In this document: piece after piece, positions 1 through 12,400 of the stretch
Position numbering within the stretch: position 1 is the first letter of the stretch
How the letters are laid out: the number at the start of each line of letters is the position of its first letter
From: Euborellia annulipes
Lineage: Eukaryota > Arthropoda > Insecta > Dermaptera > Anisolabididae
Assembly: GCA_023213315.1 (NCBI GenBank)
Contig: JAKCPI010003067.1
Location: forward strand, 1 to 64,000
Length of the DNA stretch: 64,000 bases
Direction: 5' to 3'
Position numbers and translations under genes: made by a program
Notes under the pieces: model-generated
What the model was told of the DNA's origin: nothing
The model's input: the letters and a program-made list of their open reading frames with translations, nothing else
The model's database searches: none

Positions 1-150
1 AGACTATATTACAAATATAAAAATACTCACATTGAACTTTCGCAGAGTATCGGAGTGTTTTTTGGTTTTGGCTGCATGCATTTTATTCTAAAAATACTTC
101 TTATTAAAGGGTCCAGTTAACAAAAGGAAAAAAAGCTTTATTAATTTTTT

Positions 151-330
151 TTTTTGGATACCAAATGGCTTAAATAGAAATGCCTGGAACCCCAATAGAT
201 ATTATAAATAATAACGGTTATCGTCAATATCTTAAATGGCCTAAGTTTCCCGAAAAGACTGTGTGAATGTGTGTGTGAGTGTGAGTGTGAGTGTGAATGA
301 GAAAAAATTGTGAATGTTAGCAAAAAGTAA
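151..330 (+). mobile_element. SINE family A, 5'-truncated
   Basis: The copy starts inside the body (GGATACCAAATGGCTTAAAT) and runs through the conserved core CTTAAATGGCCTAAGTT to the TGTGTGAGTGTGAGTG tail. The tRNA-like head is missing. Long open frames over this copy are by-products of the TG/CA-rich tail. Confidence 0.75.
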
Positions 331-744
331 AAATCCAATATTTAATTTAGATGAGATTAATTCGTTTATTTTTATCCCTGCGTGAGTTCCTTCCCTTCTC
401 AAAGATAAAAGTTGTATTAAAAAAAAAAAAAAAAAAAAATACTTATATAAGATCTTCGTATGGCTTACTAAAAAAAAAAAGGTCGAACGAAAAACGGCGC
501 CCCTAGTTGAGCTTGCTCCCCCCTCCTCCTCAAAAGGGCCGAGGGACCTCAAAATTGGTATTTCCGGTGTAATTCTGACTCAAAAATTTTCGCATTATTC
601 CAATTCCACCTATATACTAACTGCTGGGACAAAGTGTATGTAACATGTGAACCGAGGAAAAGAAACAATTTCTATATCATTAAGAAAAAAAAAGAAAATG
701 AATTAGAAACAATTTGTTTGCATCGATTCCTATTCAAGAAAGAA

Positions 745-979
745 ATTTTTTTTTTTAAACATTCACACTTTTTCCCATTCACGCTCACATTCACACACAC
801 ATTCACACAGTCTTCTCGGCAACTTAGGCCATACAAGACTTTTTACGACAACCGTTATTATATAAATATTATTTGGTATCCAAATGGCTTAAATAAAATC
901 ATCGGACTGCCTGGGGTCCGAACCCGAGATGTTTGGTATACGAGGTTAGCACGCTAACCTCTATGCCAAGCCCCGTGGC
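745..979 (-). mobile_element. SINE family A, full length, tRNA-derived head
   Basis: Read on the minus strand it has a head with box A (GGCTTGGCATAGAGGTTAGC) and box B (GGGTTCGGACC), then the family body, core, TG-rich tail and A-run. A 10-bp duplication CAAGAAAGAA flanks it at 735-744 and 980-989, so it is a retroposed copy. Confidence 0.85.
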
Positions 980-2398
980 CAAGAAAGAATATTGAATGCA
1001 TTGTATCTATTTGTTTTTAAAAATGGAGTAAATTAACTTATGTCTGCTTGGACCGGAAAATTCAAAGTTCACGAACAAAGTACATAGATAAAGATTGTCA
1101 ATTCCAAGAATATATTCACCGACACTTGAACTTGAATCTTTAAGTACCGGTATTGAGTGAGAGAATTAGAGAATCTCTAAGTTTTATCTTAATGCGCATT
1201 TTTATAATTTTGAATCATTATTTCAAAGTTAATTTATTTTATTTTATGAGTCGTTCAACCCCAAAAAAATATATTATTATTATTATATGGGCTACCAAAA
1301 ACCATTTACGCCACATTACTTTAATTGTTACATCTTTCTTTTTTTTTCTTTTTTATAATAATGCATTAATTTAACATTTAAGTTATTTATTTATAATATT
1401 TATATTATATAATACTATGTAAAACTAATTAAATTTAATAAAAATTTAACAATCAATTTTATATTATTGCCATCTCTTAAAATATCTCCAGATTCGATGC
1501 CCCCCAAAAATAGGGGACATTTTTGATTTATAAAAATATATTGATCCTCCTCCCCTCCAAAATAGGAATTTGGGGAAGCAATTTTTCTCCCCCTACGCCC
1601 CTATACCCTTGTAAGGGTGCAAAACCTTATTTCAATATTCCAATGGGAAGTTGCTCAAAAAGAGCCTGACAGACTTACGGACAATGTGCTCGTATATAGG
1701 CTACCATTACTGTGGCACTTAATGGTTTATTTAATAATTTATTTTTTGTATTGGTATATTTTTAGGGATATTTCTGAATGGAAAAGCGGGGCAAGGCTCA
1801 CTGTTTGTTTAATACTTTACATTGAGATTGCAAGAATTAATTCTCGTATATCTTAAAATACCCAGCAGGATTCAAATTCAATCCCATTTTTTTTTTGATT
1901 TATTATATATAAAGCTCAATTTTATTTATAATCAATCCTTTTCTCATCTCCAACATTTTTGGATTAGATATTTATAGGTATATTTATTAAATTGAGCTAG
2001 CTAGTAAAATATAGTAAAACTATTAAATTTTTCACCTTGATGATAAAATCTGATCAAATAAATGGACACATGTCTCCATTGGGAGGAGGAGAAAAAAAAG
2101 AAAAATCTCTAATTCCGATTTGAAAAGAAAAGAAAAATGGCGATATTATCAGAGGATGGCATTTGAATTCTGAATATAAATCTTTAGGGAAATAGAGCAA
2201 GATCAATTTCACCAAAAGATTTTAAGCTATTATTAATAATGAAAATGTAAAAACGCTTACTTCAATAATGAAGAGGATAATTTAAAAAAAAAAAAGAGGG
2301 AACAAAGCTCATTTAGTTTTTTTATTGATTAGATTATTGATTAGATGATTATCAAACTATTAATTAATTATGTCTGTAGGGGAGCGATAAGCTCAGGT

Positions 2399-2408
2399 AG
2401 TATATAAG
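2399..2408 (+). promoter_or_regulatory. TATA box of the lipase promoter
   Basis: AGTATATAAG lies about 40 bases upstream of the lipase start codon. A typical TATA spacing would put transcription start near 2430, giving a very short 5' leader. A GATAAG hexamer sits just upstream at 2386-2391. GATA factors drive many gut genes in arthropods and nematodes, so gut expression is a reasonable guess, but one hexamer in AT-rich DNA is weak evidence. Confidence 0.55.
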
Positions 2409-2445
2409 CCAATACACAAAGGAGGTGGGGGGAGAAAGCATCAAC

Positions 2446-2541
2446 ATGTCCTCCTGGGTCTTTCTTCTAGTTCTTGCAGCTTTCGTATCTTTGGGGTCCT
2501 CTCAAAGCACAGATATCGAGGAAGATGCCAGACTAAACACT
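2446..2541 (+). CDS. Lipase exon 1 (start codon, signal peptide)
   Basis: The first exon codes for residues 1-32 and starts at ATG 2446 in the context CAACATG. The open frame extends upstream to a GTG at 2425, but 2446 is the first ATG and it begins a clean signal peptide (MSSWVFLLVLAAFVSLGSS). Cleavage is likely around residue 19-20. The exon ends at ACT before GTATGT, in phase 0. Reading on past the donor gives a low-complexity intronic tail, so the exon stops here. Confidence 0.85.
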
Positions 2542-3359
2542 GTATGTCAAAAAATATTTTATTTAAATTTACTTGATAAACTTAAATTGAAAAAAAAAAA
2601 CTCATACGGATATAAAATTTTCTTATATATATGTATATATCCAAATTATATACTTTTTTTCATTCATTTTTGATTCGTACATTAAAACAATTATTCTTTC
2701 GTCTCCCACACGAATAATCTGACTCAACCTATTAGAATTTAATAACAATTTTATAAAAGCAAGTTGGCTTTTGATTTAATTTTATATCCAAATTACTCAG
2801 ATAAACTTTTCTCACGCTTATTATTGCTTTTAGTTGAAAATTATTTTAATTGCTTTTGAAAATTATGAGATATATTCTCTAATTACTAATATTTATATAA
2901 TAATAACCTGCATAATTTGTTCGATATCTTTTCAAGTTGAAAAAAATTTAAAAACATTATTCATCATTTCATTTATTTTTTCTTTTTTTAATTCAAAAAT
3001 AAACCTGAACGCCATTAATCTACAATTCATGATTAATGGAGATCCAGAAACTAGATTTATACAATCCCAAATACAAACAATTTTCAGAATAGATGACACG
3101 AATTAATTTAAAGACTTGTTTTGAAAAAAAAGCTTTTTTTACTTCTCTTTGCAAAAATGAGGAGGTCATTTGTAAATCATACTAAAATATAATATACGTA
3201 TTCATGGGCGTACCCAGCGAGGGAGCAGGGGGGCAGCTGCCCCCCTAGAAGCAAGAAAAAAATTAAATGCTTATAAAGTGATGAAATGAATCAATATTAG
3301 GTAGGGAGATAGCAACGGGGACTCGATGGTTTTTATGCCTTTAATTCGAAGGCTTTTCC

Positions 3360-3413
<54 letters not shown>

Positions 3414-6400
3414 AAGCTATGTCACAATCTGGCCGACCATGATCTGCCCCCCCCCTGGACGACCATGATCTGTCCCTCTCTAGATTTGATCCTGGGTACG
3501 CCCTTGTACGTATTTGAAATTCACCGGATAATTAATTTTTTTCTAGATCTTCATTTGTTAATTTCCAATATTTTCATTTATTCTATTATTCTATTATTTT
3601 TTACTTTCTCTTATTTTATAATCTTTTTTCCATCATCAAACAAAATAAACATACTACTACAAAGAAATATATAATTTGATTTTTTGATGTATTATTTAAT
3701 TTAAAAAAATGAATTTTCTTTATTTGTGTGAAAAGCCTTGTGATAAGGCAAAAAAACCCTCAGGACCCACAAAAAATGCATTAGCTGATTATTTAGCCTT
3801 AGTGTATAATGCACGTAAGACATGTATCATACCCAGAACTGGTAGATTTTAATGGCCCGTCAATATTACAGAACCCAGTATAATTTTTTTCCTGAAAATT
3901 TTTTTTTATCAAAATCGTTTAATTAGACTATAGATAAAAATTATCTAGAAAATAAAAAAATGTTTCCAATTATAATCACTGGGATAATGAGTGCATATAG
4001 ATTACATTTATTACGTAGGAGTAGCTTAAGAAGTTAGTAGCTCCGATGATGTTTCAAACCCGAACCGAAACGTTAGCAAAAAATTTTTACTAAATTTAAT
4101 TAAATAATAATGGCTGTATACTTCTTAAAAGACCATATTTGATATCTCTCTGTAAGAAAATAAAAATAAAAATCTGGTGTGACTGGCACACAGCACACAA
4201 CTTTCTCTTACCCTTCGATAAGAGCTCCGTGCTGGCACACCAGATTTTTTGTGTCGAGATATATTTAGTTTCCCATAGCATCTTAGTTTCAAACTTTATC
4301 ACTTGCATTTTATAATTAAAAAAAAGTAAAAAAGTCAATTGATTCAAAATTTCCATAGGCTCTGAAAAATTGCAATTTTGCTATATTTTTTATAATTTTA
4401 AAGCTTGGTAGCGACTTCGAAATATTGTGCAAAAAAATTTAAAAACATATTTTGTTTCTCTCATCAGGTAGAAAAAAACTGGTGTGGCTGTCGCACCAGA
4501 TTTTCAAGTCGTCGTATATTTGGTTTCCGCCGGTATATTAGAATGCAAGATGTAAAATTTATATACATGGGAAAATATTTATATTTTGTTACCATGTCAA
4601 CCATTCCTATCTTTTTCCTATGAAGTACAAGAGTAAAGTGTGCTTCAAACAATTTTGAGAGCAAAATGAGAATATACATTTTAAAGAGCATCAAAAATAA
4701 TTGATTTTTGAATTTTGATCAAAATCGTTAGAGCGGATTTTGAGAAAATCGAAAAAAGCTGAAAAAGTACATCAGTAAAGTACTAGTACTCTTTGGCCGA
4801 TTTTGTTTAAAAGCTTATTTTCACGCTCCAAGGGGATGTCTAACTTAAATATAAAATTTCGGTCTCCTTGCTCAATTCCTTTTTTCTTAAAATTGAACAC
4901 AAACCGACAGACACACAGACCATGTCGCGAAAACCACTTTTTTGGATTCACAGGACCTCAAAACGTGTATATCCATCAAAATCTCGAGATCGAATTTTTG
5001 ACATGATCGCAATACTTTTCTCTCTATATATAATAACATATATAGAGGTAAGAGAAAGTAGAAATAGAGTTGCGGCCTGTGCATTCTAAGAGAGAAAAAA
5101 AATTATTTTTTAAAATCGAGAGAATATTGAAAAGAGAATGATTAATAGCGCTATAAAATAAATAAATACTAGTCGTTTTATAGGATTAATTATTTGTCTC
5201 TCCCATTCAAGAGAGAGCATTCATTATTTGTTGTAACTTATCAACAAACTAGATTCTTCTCCCTGGGTCTAATAAATCACTTTATTTAAACGATAGATTT
5301 GCGATCGAGATATTAGAATGTTTTTATAAATTAGAAATGGTTTAATAGTTATTTCCAAAAATAGCCTCTCTCCGCCGGTGACAATGCCTGGAGGGGAGGT
5401 GCAGGCGCGACTTCCCCTCGTCTCGTCATTTCTTAAGCCCGATTTAATGCACGTTATAAAAAATAAAAATTCTGCATCTTAAATTGCGTAGAACTCGCAA
5501 ACTATGGCACCAAATTTTATGGGATTTTTTTAATAAGTTCCGAATTTTTTAGACAAAATGCAGTTGAGAATAAAAATTTAATTTTTTTTTACTTTCTCTC
5601 TTATCTCTATATATATGTTAATATATATATATAGAGAAAGTATTGGAATCATGTCAAAAATTCGATGTCGAGATTTTGATGGATATACACGTTTTGAGGT
5701 CCCCCGAAAAAAGTAGTTTTCGCGACATGGTCTGTCTATCTGTGTGTGTGTGTGGGGGGGGGGTATGTGAAAAAATATCTCAAGAACGAAAAGAGCTAGG
5801 AAGTTGAAATTTTATATTTAAGTTAGGCACCCCCCTTGGATTATGATTTAGAGCACTAGCAATCCCTCTATTACATTCCCCACTATAAATGCGCCCGTGC
5901 CTCTCTCTCTCATCTACATCTCCAATTTCATTCTCCTTCATTTATAAAATCTTGGGAACTCTGCTAATCTGCAACATGCTATTATTTCACAGTGGACGTC
6001 GAATTATATATTAATAATGAAAGAAAAAAATTTCGAAAAGATATATTTGTAAAAGCTGGCAGTTTAAAAATATATTGAGAATATTGAAGTATGGCGTCCA
6101 GCTGTTGAGGAATAAATTAATTTTTAAACTTATTTCATTTCATTCATCATTCAAATATTGTCTTATTAATTTTCATGATTCTATAAGCTTTAAAGAGGAA
6201 AAGGTGGAATATTTTTTGAGACAAAGATAAGCTTATTCTTGTCTGATTGTTTATTAGAAAATTTTTAAACAACCAAATACTATGAATACGTATTTCTAAT
6301 TACTAATAATAGAATAATATTAATTAGAATAATTGAATTAATTAATTACTGTGAGGATGATGTAGTACTTTGCTTTGCAAGCAAACCTTGACCTACCTTG

Positions 6401-9400
6401 TTATGAATAGTTAATAGAAAGTCTATGGAAAGCAAATTATTGCTTGTGATGTCTGTTAGTATACGTCTAACTTTATACATTAAAAAAAAATTCAAATACT
6501 TGAGTACTAGTCACATCACCGGAGACGCGGTCCTCATATTTGGTTTTAAGGAAGGACTATTACTTTTTATTTTCAATTAACAAATAGTTTGTAAGAGAAA
6601 AGTATCTCTGCTAAAATAAAAATATTATTGAGTAAGAATTCAAAATATCTTTTGTAATTTTAGCCCCCTTGAAAGACTATAGCTCCCCCCCCCCCCTCCT
6701 CCCCGTAGACGCCTGTATCATTGATATAAATAATGAAAGCAATTATCAGTCTATCTAATTTATAAATCAATTTAAAATTTGAAATTATAATAATTTAATA
6801 TTTATAACCATATATAATCTACTATACTTTAATGATAATATGTTATTACTGTTTATATTATTATATAATAGATAATACAAAAAGTGTTATGATTAAATTA
6901 TTATTTAGCCAGTTTCATAAGTCGAAATTATTTTGATATCTAATTGAAATAATCCAATGACAAATTTATTTGACAACTGACCAGATTCACCTTGTTTATT
7001 TGTCATTTCATTAATTGGATTTTCTCAATAAATTAATCTCTGTGTACCATTTAATTTTATACATTTCAATAGTTGCAAAATTGAAATTTACATTTGATTC
7101 GAAAGTAATTTTTACTTTTTTTCAAAATTAATTTCTTTAAGATAAATAATAGACAATCATTTTAAAATATTTCACTTAACTAAACTAATAAGAATTTGTA
7201 TTCTCTGTATTTTGCAGATTGAATTGCTTAGGAAATACGGATATGAAGCTGAAGAGCACCTTGTAATAACTGATGATGGCTACGTTTTAACCATGTTTCG
7301 GGTACTGCCCAAGGGGGACAACACGGGCAAAAGTCCAGTTTTGCTACAACATGGCTTACTATGCTCTTCGGCTGATTGGGTTTTTATGGGCCCCGAACAA
7401 AGTTTAGGTAGGTCAATATCAAATGCTGAATTTAAAAAATTAATTTTTCAATCAACCAAAGAAAATAATTTGTGCAATTTAACGTTTCATTAAATGGTGA
7501 AATTTATTTGGAATTTAGCAATGTTGCGTGAAAACCTTTTTACATTGGAATCATGTGCATGTTAAACCACACCACCTGCATTCCAATACATATCAACGGG
7601 TGTTAAATGTATTTATATTTATCTATTAATACCGGACAGGATCCAAGTGAGAAGGGTTAGAGTCAAATTATCTCTTTCCATTAATTAAAAATTTCAAAGC
7701 ACATCGTTTTTTAATCAATGGTGGTTACATTTTATTTACACAATTATTTTTTAGTAATAAACTTATAATTAAAAAAAATTAGCCCTCGGGCTTGGTGTAG
7801 TTAGTATCGCGCCTACCTTGTATACCAAGGGTCGAGGGTTCGGATCAAAGTAAGCCAAAAAAAAAACACCTATTACGAAAATTTGCCAAGAGATGTCAGC
7901 ATGGTAGCTAATAATTTAATGCATTTGGTTGATTTCCATTGATCTTTTAACAATGAATACTTTATAAATGTTATTATATATTATGTATTTTTCATAAAAG
8001 CATATGCCGTAAATATATAGATAATAGGCTAATAGTATATCGGCTGCCGAAAAAAACCTTAAATAAATAAAAAATAAATAAAATAAAATAAATTTTTAAT
8101 TTTTTTTTTTTTAATAATTTTTTTTTTTTTTATTTAGTACCCAAAGAGATGCCCATAGTCTATGTACGGAATTAAATTTTAAAAAAATTTTGCTTCAAAC
8201 AATAATTGAATTTGAGCGTAAAGATTTTTATTTTTCTCTTTATTTATTCCATTCCTAAATTTGAATTTACCATTGTTTTTAATTAAGCTTACCTTCATTT
8301 TGAGAGACAAATTGTCTTGACAAATTCATTTATCTTTGTCATTGTTGACCTCGAACAAAATAGTTCCCAACATTAATTGAATTAAACTAACTGACTAGAA
8401 TTGAATTCATTGTTGTTGTTGTATATCTGGGCTTGGTAAATTGAGGAATAGAATAACTTAGATTTAATTAAGAATTAAAATAAGCTTATTTTTATTTCTA
8501 ATATATATTTTATTTGTATTAATTTTTTTAAATTTTATTTATAATTGTTTTAAGGAAAAAGTCGAAAGCCAAGCCCGTGTCATTTATATTAATACTTAAT
8601 CAAATTACTTTCTACTATAAATTTATTCTTAATATTATTTCATTATTTTGTTGTAGCTTATATCCTGTCTCGAGAGGGATATGATGTCTGGTTAGGCAAC
8701 AATCGTGGAAATACATATTCTCGAAATCATTCTGACCCAGAAATGCATCCCGATGATCATCCCGATAAATTTTGGAACTTCTCTTGGCATCAATTTGGCA
8801 CCAAAGATCAACCGGCTATGATTGACTACGTCCTCAACTACACTAAACAAGATCAACTCTACTATGCTGGACATTCACAGGTAAAATCTACAATCTAAAT
8901 ATTTAGTCTTCAATTGAACAAGATATTGTCTTACTATTCGCTGTGGGGTCAAAATTTTTGGTAATTTTCAATTTTTTTAAAAATAAATTTATAAATTTAT
9001 TAACCCCTTCGGGCTTAGAATAGTTGATAGCGCGCCTACCTTCTATAACAAGGGTCGCGGGTTCGGATCCCAGGCAGCTCGATGATTTTATTTAAGCCAT
9101 TTGGATTATCATATGGCGTATATATATAAATCGTATAAAGTCTTATATGGCCTAAGTTGCCGAAAAGATTGTGTGCATGTGTGTGTGAGTGTGAATGGAA
9201 AAAAGTGAGTGTTAAAAAAAAAAAAAAAATTGTTAACAGGGACATTTTATTTTTTTTGAACTTTTTATCTCATCAACAACTCTTTTTAAAATACAGTTAT
9301 TTTTTAGATAAAATTATTATTATTTATAAATAGAAGCGTCAAAATATTTTTATATTTTTTATGTTTTACATTATATCATAAATAATTCACCAATTTGATC

Positions 9401-12400
9401 TTACCTAAGTTCTTAATAAATTATCTTATTTATTTTATATATTATTAATATTTTATGATAATAATAATAATGGCCATTGTGATATAATGTGAAACATAAA
9501 AAATATAAAAATATTTTTGACGCTTCTATTACTTTCTTTTGCCTATAGTAGTAGTATTGATATAGTAAGTTTGGATTCATGTGAAGGAATAATATATCTA
9601 GTATATAACAAAATTTTTGAGTAGGGCGGCAAAATTTTTGCTCCTGCCAGGAAAATCATTTTACCTTTTTTTTTAGGAAGACGAAATTTTTTTCGCCCTA
9701 CAGAAGATTTTACACCCTTTTTCGAACTAAAGTATCGATATTGGCTATACACCCATATACCAGGGTATATGTATGTAAATTTGAAAAATTTCAGGGGGGA
9801 GGGCCCTCGGCTATACATGATATACCTGATATACATGTACGTGTATGCTGGAATCAGAAATTTTCATGATTAATAAGATACAAGTGATAAAAAGTACAAA
9901 AAATGATTTCGTCGTTTTATCTTGGTCTTGCTTCGTTTTGCCTATATACAAAAATCGATAGTACCCCCTCTAACTATATTTATTATATTTGATGAAACAT
10001 TCACTTGTTTATGATTTTCTTTTTATATTTTTTTATTTAATATATAAAAATTGAACTTTTCAAATATACTTAATATAAATGAATTATAAAAAAAATGCTT
10101 TGTAAGATTTTAGTAAGACATCTGAATAGATGTAGTTTTTTATTCTCTTATGAGTACTGACAAGGTACCGGAGACTGGAGGCCTGGGTTCGTTTTAATGT
10201 TTTTCATAAATCATTTCTGTTCATTAATCACGCGTCGGAAGCTAAATTAAATAATCTCAGAGTTCTTAAGAAACGTAATAAAAATAAGGAGACTCAAAAT
10301 TAAAACAACAAATTGTAGAGGAAAATTTTTTTTGCAAAAATAATTCACTATAATTAATGAATCTAGATGAAGTAAGCGTTGATTTATTTTAATTTATGAG
10401 TTTTTTTTTTATTTGTTTATAAATTATGGTTTGATTTTATTATTTGTTCATTTTTTTCTAACTTAACTAATTCTATTTATTAATTTTCTTGGAACCAGAG
10501 GCGTAGCGAGGCAGTTGGGGGCCTGGGGCGACACTAGAAGAGGGTGCCCTATATTGAATTTTTTTTTGGGGGGGGGGGGTAAAAATTTTCCTTGATCTCA
10601 AAAAAAATTTTTCTGTCAATTTTTTTTTTTTTTTTCTTCGCGGAACCAAAATTTTTTCCCGTCCGAAAAAATATTTTACCTTTTTTTTAGAGACGCTAAA
10701 TTTTTCCCGCCCGCGGAACCGAAATTTGCCGCCCGCGGAACATTTTCTCTTGCGCGGAACCAAAATTTTTTTCCGTCCAAAAAAATATTTTACCTTTTTT
10801 TTAAATTTTTTCACGCCCCTAGATCCGGCCCTGCCGCAAGGGCCCCGGGGCCTCTCAAAGGGAAATTTTAATTTTATTATTTTTTTTTTTTAAATATATG
10901 GGGCCTATACCGGCTCGGGGCCTGGGGCCAAGGGCGGATCCAGAGGTGTTTCTCGGGGGGGGGGGGTAATCTGGTGTGACTCGTCGCACAGCACACTATT
11001 ACTTTCTCTTACCTCTATATATATGTTAATATATAGAGAGAGAAAGTATTGGATTCATGTCAAAAATTCGATGTCGAGATTTTGATGGATCTTTACGTTT
11101 TGAGGTCCCCTGAATCCAAAAAAGTGGTTTTCGCGACATGGTCTGTTTGTGTGTCTGTGTGTGTGTCTGTGTGTCTGTGAACAAAATATCTCAAGAACGA
11201 AAAGAGCTAGGAGGTTGAAGTTTTATATTTAAGTTAGGCACCCCCATGGGACGTGACACGAAGCTTTTGAACAAAATCGACCAAACAGTACTAGTACTTT
11301 ACTGATGCACTTTTTCAGTTTTTTTCGATTTTCTCAAAATTCGCTCCAACGATTTTTTTTTTAATTCAAAAATCAATTATTTTTTAGATTCTCAATAAAA
11401 TGTATATTCTCATTTTGTGATTGAAATCTTCTGAAGACCACTTTACTCTTGTACTCCATAGAAAAGATAGGAGAAATGGTTGCCATAGTAACAAAATATA
11501 AATATTTTGCCATACTTATAAATTTTACATCTTGAAAATCGAATGTACCATACTGTCGGAAACTGAATACATGTCGACACAAAAAATCTGGTGTGACAAG
11601 CACAGTACACAACTTTCGATTACCGAAGGTAAGAGAAAGTTGTGTGCTGTGCGCCAGTCACACCAGATTTTTTTTTTAATTTCGGCAATTTAAAAGCGCA
11701 TTCTGTAATTGTTTGCCAGAATATAAATACATATCAAATTTTTAAGTATTAATTTTAAAAATTTTACATTAAAAATAAATTTTTTTGCGAAAAAAAGGTA
11801 TTTTTTCGAATCTCGGGGGGGGGGGGGGTAATTACCCCCTTTACCCCCCTGTATCCGCTCTTGCCTGGGGCGGACCGCCCCCCCTCCTCAAGACGCCACT
11901 GCTTGGAACATATGCGTCTCCTATTTTTCATCTATTCATTATTAGATTCATTATGCAAATGAAAAATCTTTCTATCAGCCTGAATGTGCTGTATTAAATA
12001 TAAACTTAGCCAGAAAATCTAGTTTAATCGTCTCGTATAATTTAAAACCTATTATTATTTAGTTTTAAAAATAGAATAATCAGATATTAGAACAATTTTG
12101 TATTTAATCCTCATTTCAACATCGGATTTTAAACTAAAGCCATTATTATATAATAAAATAATAATAGGATTGAATAATAATTAATAGGGGATCAATTTAT
12201 TTAATTTTTTGTTTAATAAAATTTCTAGGGAAAAATTTAAACCTTTATTTTTTCTGGACTTCTTATTTTATCTTCTCTTCGATTGATCTCTTCGCGATAG
12301 GTAGGGAGATCGAGGAGATCCATCTTCCTCTGTCTTCCAATGGACAAAGTCTCGAGGCCAATGCATTAACTTAATGGATTACCTAAAATGTTTTGAAATA

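Larger units (their letters stand above)
10496..11901. mobile_element. hAT-like element, 1406 bp, with nested insertions, 8-bp TSD
   Basis: Ends are CAGAGGCGTAGCGAGG and GACGCCACTG; the perfect duplication CTTGGAAC lies at 10488-10495 and 11902-11909. It carries a partial copy of the GGCCGGATCTAGG-type MITE (about 10570-10834) and a second complete element at 10929-11863. There is no transposase frame. Lipase intron 3. Confidence 0.88.

Noticed and set aside
241..552. 103-residue minus-strand frame
   Set aside because: It covers a SINE tail and A-runs; composition is Phe/Leu/Thr-His low complexity.
11420..11450. TTCTGAAGACCACTTTAC as a further hammerhead core
   Set aside because: CTGAAGA is present, but no GAAAC-GUH part follows; it is ordinary body sequence of the repeat family.
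11373..11612. Conserved-looking 70-97-residue frames with FHxxVTKYKYFP-like text at several places
   Set aside because: They recur only because the CTGGTGTG-hairpin repeat recurs. Frames differ in length and start and are broken in most copies.
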